Shown one piece after another: positions 26,524 to 34,707 of a stretch of 62,202 nt of DNA. Both the position numbers and the translations under genes were made by a program. The notes below the pieces were generated by a model that saw only the letters and a program-made list of their open reading frames with translations, was not told the origin of the DNA and did no database searches. The stretch's first letter is position 1. Each line of letters opens with the position of its first letter. Source of the stretch: an uncultured Clostridia bacterium (GTDB taxonomy: Bacteria > Bacillota > Clostridia > UBA1381); the NCBI GenBank assembly GCA_910585485.1, contig CAJUEZ010000009.1:1-62202 (forward strand), in the 5' to 3' direction.

Positions 26524-26553
26524 TTGACAATATTATGACAGTCATTATATAAT
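26524..26553 (+). promoter_or_regulatory. Promoter of the membrane acyltransferase gene
   Basis: Consensus TTGACA (26524-26529), 18-base spacer, TATAAT (26548-26553). Its -35 box is 10 bp from that of the divergent exopolysaccharide promoter. Confidence 0.75.
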
Positions 26554-26583
26554 CATTGCAAAGCTGTTAAGGAGGAATTGAAA

Positions 26584-27675
26584 ATGAAAGACAAGTCTCG
26601 TCTTGAATCGGTAGACATTGCAAAAGGCATAGGCATAATACTGGTGGTTTTCGCGCATACATTAGTTCCTCAGATAAGGAATACTCACAATTTCGCTAAA
26701 TTTATATGGATATTTATATATAATTTTCATATGCCGCTGTTCTTGTTTTTGTCCGGCTGGCTTTTTGAAAAAAATATTCACCGTTACACCGATAAAGGTA
26801 AATTTATACTGGGAAAGCTAAAACTGCTTATCATTCCTTATATTACCTTTTCCGCATTTGCATATATTTTTATCGCCATAGCCTCAAATATAAGCGCGCT
26901 CACATACGTTCTACAAAGCGGAGGATACGCGCCTGTCGGCATAAAGGAAGCCATATATCAGATTATTACATATAACAGTCATATAGACCAACACCTTTGG
27001 TTTGTTTTCTCGCTATTTATAGTTTTTACTGTAAATATACTGTTTCCGCGCATTATGAAGTCAAAAATAACTCTTGTTATTCTGCTTGGACTATATGTGT
27101 CAAAAGCATATGTGGTTTATTACGGCATACTTAACTATACGGCAAGCGATTTATTCTTCTTTTCCCTCGCGCGCGCTCTTTTTTCCGAGCAAAATCAAAA
27201 CGCGCAGGAAAGGCATTTATGGAAATTCATCGCTGCCGCGGTATTTATCGCCTCAAACTGCGCATACAGCTATTTCTATGTTACGCAAATACCATCTGAC
27301 GTTATCGCAAAAGCAGCACTGTATATCACACGCTGTATATCATCTGTAAGCGGCATTTTTACCGTATGCTTTATTTCATCATACCTGAGCAAGAGCGTAA
27401 TATCCAAACCGCTTAAAACGGTGGGGCTTTACTCTTATGACATATACCTCATGCACGCGCCTTTCCTTGTGTCAGGCTCGATGGGTATTCTGCTTTCCTA
27501 CCTGTCGCTGCCATATTATATATACTCGGTTCTCGTGCTTACTATCGGAGTTTCGCTGCCGTATCTCATTTCTAAATTCATAATACGAAAAATACCGTTT
27601 CTGTCCGTTCCGATACTTGGCAGGAATTACAGAACAAAGGTTAAGACAGTTCAAAACGTTGTCAGTATAAATTAA
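26584..27675 (+). CDS. Acyltransferase 3 family membrane protein
   Basis: 363 residues from the ATG at 26584, eight bases after AAGGAGGA (a TTG at 26578 is too close). About ten membrane helices. The N-terminal RLESVDIAKGIGIILVVFAH has the conserved His of the family, and NFHMPLFLFLSGWLF is the usual second motif. These proteins O-acetylate or otherwise acylate cell-surface sugars, carrying acyl groups across the membrane. It is divergent from the exopolysaccharide operon with a nearly shared promoter region, so it probably decorates that polymer. The TAA stop is part of the following terminator palindrome. Confidence 0.9.
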   Translation: MKDKSRLESVDIAKGIGIILVVFAHTLVPQIRNTHNFAKFIWIFIYNFHMPLFLFLSGWLFEKNIHRYTDKGKFILGKLKLLIIPYITFSAFAYIFIAIASNISALTYVLQSGGYAPVGIKEAIYQIITYNSHIDQHLWFVFSLFIVFTVNILFPRIMKSKITLVILLGLYVSKAYVVYYGILNYTASDLFFFSLARALFSEQNQNAQERHLWKFIAAAVFIASNCAYSYFYVTQIPSDVIAKAALYITRCISSVSGIFTVCFISSYLSKSVISKPLKTVGLYSYDIYLMHAPFLVSGSMGILLSYLSLPYYIYSVLVLTIGVSLPYLISKFIIRKIPFLSVPILGRNYRTKVKTVQNVVSIN

Positions 27676-27718
27676 ATCAGTAAAAGACCTCAGCTTAAGC
27701 TGAGGTCTTTTACTGATT
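27675..27718. terminator. 44-bp perfect palindrome, bidirectional terminator
   Basis: AATCAGTAAAAGACCTCAGC, then TTAA, then the exact complement: a 20-bp stem with no mismatch. It includes the stop codons of both converging genes. T-runs lie inside the upper stem (TCTTTTA) rather than after it. Confidence 0.75.
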
Positions 27719-28685
27719 ATTTTATATTAAAACTATTGTAAATGTCATTTATGTATATATCATAAATGTTATGTTCAGCATGCGGTGAGATAAACTCAAA
27801 CCAATACATATTGCCATTTTTAAATTTGCAATACTTATAATATTCCGTCGTTCCGTCGTTTATACATACGGCATAATAATCAGAACCCTTTGTCTGATAT
27901 GTTATGCTTCCTCTGTGCGAGGACGTATAATTATTGAATGAAGAGTTTACAGTCTCACTGCCTATAGGCGTCGCGACAATTATTTCCCTAGCTTTACCGT
28001 CGCTTGTGCTTCCTGTCCACAGCGTCAGTGTTCCGCCATCATTATACACCTTAAAATGCGATGGGTACGCGCATGAGAAACCATACGCATCACTTTTGAA
28101 TGTTGTATACGTAGGATTCGGCACAGCTGAAGACGATGACGATGAGACTGCCGGCGCCTGCGTCGGTAAAGTAATAGGCGGCAGAGTCGGCATCTGTGTC
28201 GGAACAGGAGTCGGAGTAGGTGTTAACGCGGGAGTTGAAGCCGGTGTTGAAATCGGTGTTGGAGTCGGAGCAGGTTCCGGCTCTTTGTTACTGCCGAAAG
28301 GCCACATTCCCGAATATGCTGCGTAAACAGTGTAAACGGCTATAAGAAAAACCACAACAGACGCGATGACTATACCGATGATTACACCCGTATTATTCTT
28401 TTTCCCGTACGGCGGTGTATACATACCGTTTGGCGGCATCTGCCCCTGCTGCTGATTTCCATATGGCTGATTATTATACTGATTCTCGCTGCCGTATTGT
28501 CCGTTACCGTACTGTTGATTACTATACTGCTGATTATTATACTGCTGTCCGTTATATGACGGCTGTTGATTCTGAGATTGATCCAACCCGTCATCCATAG
28601 GCATATTAGATTGCAAATCCTCTCCGCATTTCGGACAGAATCTCGCTTCATCATGCGCCTGCGCTCCACATTTAGGACATGTCAT
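27717..28685 (-). CDS. Zinc-ribbon membrane protein with Q/N/Y-rich linker and external domain
   Basis: 322 residues. N-terminal zinc ribbon (CPKCG and, 12 residues on, CPKCG); a cytoplasmic low-complexity stretch of about 55 residues made mostly of Gln, Asn, Tyr and Gly; one membrane helix (about 100-122); a Pro/Thr-rich linker (TPTPTPVPT type, about 137-180); and an external domain of about 130 residues (FKSDAYGFSCAYPSHFKVY... to the end) like the PsbP-type folds attached to many Firmicute membrane proteins. A paralogue of the same plan lies at 48228-49022. Function unknown; the inside zinc ribbon plus outside domain suggests sensing or scaffolding. Own promoter, single gene. Confidence 0.75.
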   Translation of the reverse strand: MTCPKCGAQAHDEARFCPKCGEDLQSNMPMDDGLDQSQNQQPSYNGQQYNNQQYSNQQYGNGQYGSENQYNNQPYGNQQQGQMPPNGMYTPPYGKKNNTGVIIGIVIASVVVFLIAVYTVYAAYSGMWPFGSNKEPEPAPTPTPISTPASTPALTPTPTPVPTQMPTLPPITLPTQAPAVSSSSSSAVPNPTYTTFKSDAYGFSCAYPSHFKVYNDGGTLTLWTGSTSDGKAREIIVATPIGSETVNSSFNNYTSSHRGSITYQTKGSDYYAVCINDGTTEYYKYCKFKNGNMYWFEFISPHAEHNIYDIYINDIYNSFNIK

Positions 28686-28735
28686 AAAAAATCCCCCAAT
28701 CTATGTCTTGCGAAACATTTTGTTTTCATTTCTAT

Positions 28736-28764
28736 ATAATACCATAAATATTGTATAATAGCAA
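28736..28764 (-). promoter_or_regulatory. Promoter of the zinc-ribbon protein gene
   Basis: TTGCTA (28764-28759), 17-base spacer, TATTAT (28741-28736), about 50 bp before the start codon. Confidence 0.55.
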
Positions 28765-28829
28765 GCCATTTACTTAAATTGGATAAATATGGTAAAATAC
28801 TTATTTGTATATCCCCAAAATCTCACGTT

Positions 28830-30305
28830 TTATCTTTCACATCTTCCGTATGTACGCGTTATATCAGCTATTTTTTCCGCCAGTTTTTTAGTCGCCGCTC
28901 TTTTGGACATGCGCCACTGCCAGTTGAATCCAAGAGTTGACGGCACATTCATTCTTGCCTCCTCGCCGAGTTCAAGATAATCCTGCATCTGTATAACCGC
29001 AGTATCGCTCACGCTTGCCATAGCTGTTTTTATAAGTTTCCATACAATATCGTCCTCTGTGTCAAGAAACTTTTTGCAAAAGTTCAGCGTGTCTTTATCC
29101 AGTTCTTTTATCCAGCCTTTAATAGTATTGTTATCGTGAGTTCCGACATATACAACGCTGTTTGAATCATATGTATACGGCAGATAATTACTTTCTTCCC
29201 TCGGGTCAAAAGCAAATTCAAGAACCTTCATACCGGGGAATCCCGAAGCTTTAAGCATTTTATGCACATCTTCCGTTAGAAAACCAAGGTCTTCCGCTAT
29301 AACCGGAAGATTACCGAGCGCTTTTTGAGCGGCTTCAAAAAGTTCAATTCCCGGTCCTTTTCTCCATTCTCCGTTTTGGGCAGTCTCATCACCGTATGGT
29401 ATAGCGTAATATCCCTCAAAGCCTCTGAAATGGTCTATTCTGACAACGTCATAAAGGTTTGAAGCAGATTTTATTCTGTCAATCCACCAGTTAAATCCCA
29501 CCTCTTTATGCCGATTCCAATCATACAAAGGATTACCCCAAAGCTGTCCCGTGGGCGAAAAGGCATCGGGCGGACATCCCGCCACCGCTTTCGGCATTAA
29601 ATCCTCGTCAAGTTCAAACAAATCGGGATATACCCATACGTCAGCGCTGTCAAGCGCGACATATATAGGAATATCGCCTATTATTTCAATTTCATTTTCA
29701 TTCGCATACTTTTTCAGCTTGTTCCACTGTTCAAAAAATTTATACTGCAAAAACTCCCAAAACAGCACTTCTTCCTCATGAGACGACCTGAATTCCCAGA
29801 GCACGTGAGAATCACGTTTTCTAAGTCCTTCCTCCCATTCAAGCCAGCTTTTTCCGTCATTATCGTCTTTAATGCTCATAAAAAGAGCGTAATTGGAAAT
29901 CCACTTTTCATTTTCATTCAAAAACTTATTAAACTCCGACATGTCTCCCGTGCGGAATCTATCAAAAGCTTTATGCAGAACCTTAAAACGATTATTATAA
30001 ATCGTTTCATAGTCAACATATTTACTGTCATTGCCCCATTTAATTTTTGAATATTCCTCTTTTTTCAGCAATCCCTCTTCGCAGAGCATATCAAGGTCAA
30101 TAAAGTACGGATTACCGGCATTTGTTGAAAACGACTGATACGGAGAATCTCCGTAACTCGTAGGACCTACAGGTAATATCTGCCAGCAGCGCTGCTTAGC
30201 GCTTTTTAAAAAATCCACAAACTTATACGCTTCTTTTCCCATTGTGCCTATTCCGTAATCAGAAGGCAAAGATGATATATGAAGTAATATTCCGCTTTTT
30301 CTCAT
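28830..30305 (-). CDS. malQ: 4-alpha-glucanotransferase
   Basis: 491 residues, the normal size of GH77 enzymes. MRKSGILLHISSLPSDYGIGTMG, PVGPTSYGDSPYQS, nucleophile Asp in VRIDHFRG, acid/base Glu in IAEDLG and the transition-state Asp in GTHDNN are all present. It transfers alpha-1,4-glucan chains between maltodextrins, in glycogen or maltodextrin metabolism. GGGAGGAAG lies upstream of the ATG. It follows the HAD phosphatase gene by 31 bp and is probably co-transcribed from that gene's consensus promoter. No other glycogen genes are in the window. Confidence 0.95.
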   Translation of the reverse strand: MRKSGILLHISSLPSDYGIGTMGKEAYKFVDFLKSAKQRCWQILPVGPTSYGDSPYQSFSTNAGNPYFIDLDMLCEEGLLKKEEYSKIKWGNDSKYVDYETIYNNRFKVLHKAFDRFRTGDMSEFNKFLNENEKWISNYALFMSIKDDNDGKSWLEWEEGLRKRDSHVLWEFRSSHEEEVLFWEFLQYKFFEQWNKLKKYANENEIEIIGDIPIYVALDSADVWVYPDLFELDEDLMPKAVAGCPPDAFSPTGQLWGNPLYDWNRHKEVGFNWWIDRIKSASNLYDVVRIDHFRGFEGYYAIPYGDETAQNGEWRKGPGIELFEAAQKALGNLPVIAEDLGFLTEDVHKMLKASGFPGMKVLEFAFDPREESNYLPYTYDSNSVVYVGTHDNNTIKGWIKELDKDTLNFCKKFLDTEDDIVWKLIKTAMASVSDTAVIQMQDYLELGEEARMNVPSTLGFNWQWRMSKRAATKKLAEKIADITRTYGRCER

Positions 30306-30336
30306 TAAAACTTCCTCCCACTTTCCGATAAATATA

Positions 30337-30999
30337 TTATGATTTTATAAGCTGTAAAATAACGCGCGGTGTTTCCGCGATATAATCCGCGCCCGCCTGC
30401 ACAAGTTCAGTTCTGCTTCTAAAGCCCCAAAGCACACCGACAGATGTCATACCGGCATTTTTTGCCGTAAATATATCAACATTTGTATCACCCAAAAACA
30501 GACATTCCTCCGGACTCACTCCAAGTTCTTTGCATATGCTCAGAGGTGAATATGGATCGGGTTTAGTCGGCATACCGTCTGTAACTCCTTTTACAGAATC
30601 AAAATAACTCTTGCCGAATATTGTATCCGTCACAAAATGCACCACATTATCAGGCTTATTCGAGCAGACAGCTATTTTTACACCCATACTTTTTATATCT
30701 GTTAAAAGTTCGCGTATTCCGTCATACGCGTCCGTATCATAAAGATAATCTTTCTCATAATTTTCATCGTAAATATCGCGCACTTTTTCAAACATATCCT
30801 CCGTGTCGGCTCCACGCGCCTTTAGTATACGGTGAATCAATTTATCACGGCCGTCTCCGACATATATTTTATAGTCCTCCGTTTCTATCGGATCCATTCC
30901 GTAAGCCGCAAGCGCCATGTTTCCAAAATGCGCTATCGCGTTTATAGTATTTGTAAGCGTGCCGTCAAGGTCAAATATACACGCTTTAATTTCATACAT
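30337..30999 (-). CDS. HAD-superfamily phosphatase (phosphoglycolate phosphatase-like)
   Basis: 220 residues. HAD motif I FDLDGTL with the nucleophile Asp, motif II Ser in VCSNKP, motif III Lys in TKPDP and motif IV LGDTNVD, with a helical cap between I and II. This is the Gph/PgpH-like subgroup, whose members act on phosphoglycolate, sugar phosphates or pyrophosphate. First gene of a two-gene unit with malQ, which hints at a sugar-phosphate substrate, but the sequence does not settle it. Confidence 0.88.
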   Translation of the reverse strand: MYEIKACIFDLDGTLTNTINAIAHFGNMALAAYGMDPIETEDYKIYVGDGRDKLIHRILKARGADTEDMFEKVRDIYDENYEKDYLYDTDAYDGIRELLTDIKSMGVKIAVCSNKPDNVVHFVTDTIFGKSYFDSVKGVTDGMPTKPDPYSPLSICKELGVSPEECLFLGDTNVDIFTAKNAGMTSVGVLWGFRSRTELVQAGADYIAETPRVILQLIKS

Positions 31000-31025
31000 A
31001 ATATCAAGTCCTTTCTGTTATATTA

Positions 31026-31054
31026 ATTATATATCGTAAAAAGTATTATGTCAA
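31026..31054 (-). promoter_or_regulatory. Promoter of the HAD phosphatase-malQ operon
   Basis: Exact consensus: TTGACA (31054-31049), 17-base spacer, TATAAT (31031-31026). Confidence 0.85.
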
Positions 31055-31086
31055 TGTGAATAGATTGTGAATTTTTAATGATTGAC

Positions 31087-31115
31087 TTGATTTTTTTGAG
31101 TCTGTGTGGTAGTAT
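31087..31115 (+). promoter_or_regulatory. Promoter of the lipoprotein gene
   Basis: TTGATT (31087-31092), 17-base spacer, TAGTAT (31110-31115). An overlapping TTGACT at 31082 is too far from the -10 box. Confidence 0.5.
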
Positions 31116-31149
31116 AGGAATACAATCTTAAAGAGAAAGGATTTTTATC

Positions 31150-31707
31150 ATGAAAAAAGCTTTAATTATAGCAGCCGCTTCAATGATTTTGGCTTTGTCT
31201 GTGGCAGGATGCGGATGCAAAAACAATAATGGCGGCGCCGGAGGCAAGGCAAACTCTCAGGATGTTGAGCAAAATTATTCAAAAAATGTTGATATGAATA
31301 AAGTTGAGGGAAATCAAGCGTCTTCCAATACAGAAGAAGATGTATATAAGGGTAAAATCGGCGATACCGAAGTTTCAATCGGTGACGCAAAGATTTTGGA
31401 TTATGAGGGCGAAAAAGTCGCAGTCGTTTCATTCAGCTTTAAGAATAACGGTGACGAGCCTGTATCGTTTACAAGCGCACTTCAGGTTATGGCATCTCAG
31501 AATGATAATAAGCTGCCTCCCGCAATAGTATCTGACATTGAAGGCGTTGATATGCTGTCAATCTCAGACCTTGTAGGAAAAGGTCAGACAATAAACGTTC
31601 AGAAGGCTTATAAACTCAGAACCCAGGACACACCGTTTGTTATAAACGTAATGCCGTTTACAATGGACGAAAACTCGGTGGTACTTGAAAAGACATTTAG
31701 TTTCTAA
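31150..31707 (+). CDS. Secreted lipoprotein (DUF5067-like)
   Basis: 185 residues. Lipoprotein signal with lipobox LSVAGC (Cys about 21), a Gly/Asn-rich spacer of about 40 residues, then a beta-sandwich of about 120 residues with FSFKNNGDEPVSF and VVLEKTF, as in the DUF4352/DUF5067 group of extracellular Ig-like domains. Function unknown. AAAGGA lies eight bases before the ATG. A single gene with its own terminator, between malQ's operon and the vWA gene. Confidence 0.8.
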   Translation: MKKALIIAAASMILALSVAGCGCKNNNGGAGGKANSQDVEQNYSKNVDMNKVEGNQASSNTEEDVYKGKIGDTEVSIGDAKILDYEGEKVAVVSFSFKNNGDEPVSFTSALQVMASQNDNKLPPAIVSDIEGVDMLSISDLVGKGQTINVQKAYKLRTQDTPFVINVMPFTMDENSVVLEKTFSF

Positions 31708-31760
31708 TAAAATCAGAATTTAGAAACGTATTCTGACTTTGCTTGAAAAAACAATTTAAA

Positions 31761-31797
31761 ACGTCCGGCACTTTTAAAAGCGCCGGACGTTTTTTTG
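31761..31797. terminator. Terminator of the lipoprotein gene
   Basis: ACGTCCGGC and GCCGGACGT with an inner CTTTTAAAAG; seven T follow on the plus strand. The other strand also ends in TTTT, so it may serve the converging vWA gene. Confidence 0.88.
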
Positions 31798-31816
31798 AAT
31801 ATACTCGATTTTAATA

Positions 31817-33337
31817 TTAGAATCCGTAATACATACGAAGCTTTTTTCTCCTTCTTAGTTGAACCAATAGTATGATAAATGATATACCCGCCGTCAGCAG
31901 CGCGATACAAATAATAAATATTCCAAAATATATAGGCGCTTTACTGACTACTTTACCTTTTTCATTCGGACCTGCGATATACTCCTGCTCGTAACGTCCA
32001 TCACCGTTCTCATCTATCTTTAATCTTGTCTTGTCACCCGAATTAGCTGTGGCGTCTATTTCTGAGTTTTTCGTAATATTGATATTTTCAAAATTTCTAA
32101 AATCAGAATAGTTTCCCTTTTCGTCCATGAATCCAACTGTGTAATTCATAGTGCCCTGTCTGCCGACATTAGGTTCTCCATCGCTCATAAGTACTATGAT
32201 TTTCTTTGCCGCGTTGCTCCCGGAAAGCATCTCGTCCGCTTTTTGAAGCGCTGTGTCTATATTTGTTCCGCCGCCCGTGTTTATTTCAGCAATTACATTG
32301 GTGAGAGCGTTTTCTTTGCGTGTGAAATCAGATTCCATCACTGCCGTATTAGAATACGTCACCACTCCTATCACGGCATCTTCTTTAAGCGTTGTCTTTA
32401 CAAATTTTTCCGCCGCCTGTTTTGTTTCGCTTATAGGGTCGCCGGACATACTTCCCGATGTGTCAAGCACTATTACAACATCACGTTCAGCTGTTGTTCT
32501 GTCAATATACCAATCAAGAGCAAAATTATTATTCTGTGTTATAAGTTCTACCTCCGCGGATCTGAACGCGCCTGTCCAATCTCTTTCTCCGTTTCTTGAC
32601 TTGGCATATTCAAGAGCGTCTTCAACGGTATAATATGTTCCGTCATCATATTGCCTGCATAAGCCTTCCGCGACAGAATTAATCATTCTTAAATTATACT
32701 CTGTATGTATTTTATTACTGTTCACATATACCGCTTCTGCGCCCTTATTTATGAAAGCCTGCGCCAGTTTTTCGTCTTTTCCGCTTGAACAAGTTCCTAA
32801 GTAAACTATGGAATTATCAGCGACATATTTGTCTATGAATGTTGATGAAATCAAATAACCGCTTTTGGTGTACATCATATCACCGCTTAAAATCGCGTCA
32901 CTGTATTTACTATCATTTTCATCATTTCGCTCTATACCTATAAGCAGAAGTGAACCGTATTTTTTGTCATATACTCCGTGTCCGTGCCAAAGAACAACGT
33001 TGTATTTTCCGAACTGCGCGCATTCATTAACGTTAACTTCTCCGTCATTATAGTCACTGTCATCATTGCTCCCTCTGCTGTCAAACATATACGCGTCTAA
33101 ACTCAAAGCAATCATTGAAGCGCCATTATCAACTCCCTGAAGAAGATCCGCCGATATATTGGTATAGCTTGAAATACACGGCTGATATGTCGCGACTTTC
33201 AGTGTTGGAACCGCGCCGCTGCCCGCGTCATATCCTTCTATTGCCGGCGCGTACAAATATGAACCGCCGCCTATCAAATCTATTCGCACACTTGTATCAT
33301 TAACTTCATAATTAACAATAAGGCGCTTATTATACAT
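31817..33337 (-). CDS. Caspase-like/vWA membrane protein, probably 5'-truncated
   Basis: 506 residues. Residues about 45-240 look like a caspase-hemoglobinase-fold (C25/CHAT-like) peptidase domain: WHGHG with H118/H120 and LGTCSSG with C183, the expected His-Cys dyad. Residues about 283-440 are a von Willebrand A domain with MIDAS motif D292-x-S-x-S. One membrane helix (about 469-493) and a basic tail close the protein. A C-terminal anchor needs a signal peptide to place the domains outside, yet none is present. AAAGG lies eight bases before the ATG. The preceding 140 bp encode protein-like sequence in another frame (33355-33492), so the N-terminus may be lost. Function unknown. Confidence 0.65.
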   Translation of the reverse strand: MYNKRLIVNYEVNDTSVRIDLIGGGSYLYAPAIEGYDAGSGAVPTLKVATYQPCISSYTNISADLLQGVDNGASMIALSLDAYMFDSRGSNDDSDYNDGEVNVNECAQFGKYNVVLWHGHGVYDKKYGSLLLIGIERNDENDSKYSDAILSGDMMYTKSGYLISSTFIDKYVADNSIVYLGTCSSGKDEKLAQAFINKGAEAVYVNSNKIHTEYNLRMINSVAEGLCRQYDDGTYYTVEDALEYAKSRNGERDWTGAFRSAEVELITQNNNFALDWYIDRTTAERDVVIVLDTSGSMSGDPISETKQAAEKFVKTTLKEDAVIGVVTYSNTAVMESDFTRKENALTNVIAEINTGGGTNIDTALQKADEMLSGSNAAKKIIVLMSDGEPNVGRQGTMNYTVGFMDEKGNYSDFRNFENINITKNSEIDATANSGDKTRLKIDENGDGRYEQEYIAGPNEKGKVVSKAPIYFGIFIICIALLTAGISFIILLVQLRRRKKLRMYYGF

Positions 33338-33354
33338 ATCGCTAACCTTTGACC

Positions 33355-33492
33355 TTACCGCGCTATATACTGATTTATGGTTTGTTCTGTAACGACAGGA
33401 TACTTTACTGATACCTCAGCAACCGCCTGATTTATGGCGCCTTCTACCATTTCTGTTTCATTCTTTGCCTTTTGCGCCTTCCATACCCGCAA
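33355..33492 (-). pseudogene. Out-of-frame 5' remnant of the vWA gene
   Basis: This frame is open from just after a TAA to a TAA at 33355-33357 and reads like real protein (AQKAKNETEMVEGAIN, then a Pro-Val-Val-containing helix ending NQYIAR). It has no ribosome site at its possible TTG (33492) or ATG (33450). It ends 18 bp before the vWA start, and the vWA frame itself stays open upstream of its ATG. I read this as one gene broken by a frameshift and cut off at the rpsI terminator. A 31-residue separate peptide is the other possibility. Confidence 0.35.
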
Positions 33493-33508
33493 ACGTTATA
33501 ATTATACA

Positions 33509-33536
33509 AAAAATCCGCATGTCTATGCGGATTTTT
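33509..33536 (-). terminator. Terminator of the rplM-rpsI operon
   Basis: 12-bp perfect stem AAAAATCCGCAT with its complement around a four-base loop; six T follow on the minus strand. Confidence 0.85.
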
Positions 33537-33555
33537 GATATATTGGATAATACAA

Positions 33556-33951
33556 TTATCTCTTACTAAACTGCGGTGCACGACGTGCGGCTTTGAGGCC
33601 GTACTTCTTTCTTTCTTTCATTCTTGAATCTCTTGTAAGGAAGCCTGCAGCCTTAAGGTCTGCTCTGTAAGCGTCTGTGTCAACCTCAAGAAGTGCTCTT
33701 GAGATACCGTGACGAATAGCGCCTGCCTGACCTGTAAATCCGCCGCCTTCAACCTTTGCAATTATATCAAACTTATCTGTTGTTTTTGTAAGTTCAAGCG
33801 GCTGACGAACGATAAGCTTCAATGTTTCAAGACCGAAGTAATCATCAATCGTTCTGCCGTTTATAGTAATGCTTCCATTGCCAGGAACAAGACGAACTCT
33901 TGCAACAGAAGACTTTCTTCTACCTGTACCGTAATACTGTTCTTTAGCCAT
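33556..33951 (-). CDS. rpsI: 30S ribosomal protein S9
   Basis: 131 residues with the full family pattern: YYGTGRRKSSVARVRL near the start, GGGFTGQAGAIRHGISRAL in the middle and the C-terminal RKKYGLKAARRAPQFSKR whose last residues touch tRNA in the P site. AAGGAGG precedes the ATG. It lies 13 bp after rplM as in nearly all bacteria. Confidence 0.98.
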   Translation of the reverse strand: MAKEQYYGTGRRKSSVARVRLVPGNGSITINGRTIDDYFGLETLKLIVRQPLELTKTTDKFDIIAKVEGGGFTGQAGAIRHGISRALLEVDTDAYRADLKAAGFLTRDSRMKERKKYGLKAARRAPQFSKR

Positions 33952-33964
33952 GTTTATTTCCTCC

Positions 33965-34405
33965 TTACTTTATTTCGCCTGTCCATGCGATTGGATTCTG
34001 AGCCTGATGCTCATGTTCTTCACCCTTATAAACGCGAAGTCTTGTAAGAGCCTTTCTTCCGATGGTATTGTTCGGAAGCATGCCGTTTACCGCGTACATA
34101 ACGGCTTTCTCAGGATTTTCAGCCATAAGCTTGTCATAGTGAATTTCCTTAATTCCGCCAACCCATCCTGTGTGATAGTAACGGATTTTCTGATTAATCT
34201 TATTACCTGTAAGAATAATCTTATCAGCGTTTACCACAATAACATGATCACCGCAATCTACATTCGGTGTGAATGTCGGCAAATGCTTGCCTCTTAATAT
34301 GCTTGCAACTGTTGCCGCAACACGTCCCAAAGGCTTGTCTGCCGCGTCAACAATATACCACTTTCTTTCAACTTCTTGTGGCTTCTGCAAATAGCTTGAA
34401 TTCAT
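33965..34405 (-). CDS. rplM: 50S ribosomal protein L13
   Basis: 146 residues. WYIVDAADKPLGRVA, the HLPTFTPNVDCGDHV block, GNKINQKIRYYHTGW and MLPNN are the standard L13 features. AGGAGG precedes the ATG at 34405. First gene of the rplM-rpsI operon. The short leader between promoter and gene contains a hairpin and may be the known L13 autoregulatory element. Confidence 0.98.
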   Translation of the reverse strand: MNSSYLQKPQEVERKWYIVDAADKPLGRVAATVASILRGKHLPTFTPNVDCGDHVIVVNADKIILTGNKINQKIRYYHTGWVGGIKEIHYDKLMAENPEKAVMYAVNGMLPNNTIGRKALTRLRVYKGEEHEHQAQNPIAWTGEIK

Positions 34406-34426
34406 AGTAGTATTCCTCCTATTATT

Positions 34427-34470
34427 TTATCTCAAAACGGTCAAAGCCTGTCGCTTTAACTCACAACGGC
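34427..34470 (-). ncRNA. Candidate L13 leader (ribosomal protein autoregulation)
   Basis: The transcript between the rplM promoter and ribosome site has a compact hairpin at 34440-34460: GTTAAAGC, loop GACAG, GCTTTGAC (one wobble pair), flanked by CCGTTGTGA and CCGTTTTGAG. Firmicutes carry an L13-leader RNA at exactly this place. The match is by position and size; I cannot check it against the family model. Confidence 0.45.
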
Positions 34471-34471
34471 T

Positions 34472-34500
34472 ATTTTACTATCTTTTCCCTTTGTTGTCAA
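34472..34500 (-). promoter_or_regulatory. Promoter of rplM-rpsI
   Basis: TTGACA (34500-34495), 17-base spacer, TAAAAT (34477-34472). Confidence 0.75.
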
Positions 34501-34615
34501 CACTTTTTTTAAACTTTTTAATAAATCATTTGCAAAACTCTTTTTTTCTCTTTTATACTCATTTATACTCTCTAAATCTCATGTTTCATTTTACTTTTGA
34601 ACATCGCATATTAAA

Positions 34616-34644
34616 TTGACAAAAATTAACTGCCATTGTATAAT
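34616..34644 (+). promoter_or_regulatory. Promoter of fbp
   Basis: Exact consensus TTGACA (34616-34621), 17-base spacer, TATAAT (34639-34644). Confidence 0.85.
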
Positions 34645-34707
34645 ATACTTATAAGGCAAAATTTCTTAATTCAAAGTAGATTTTAGTGATAAAATAGGAG
34701 AAAAGCC

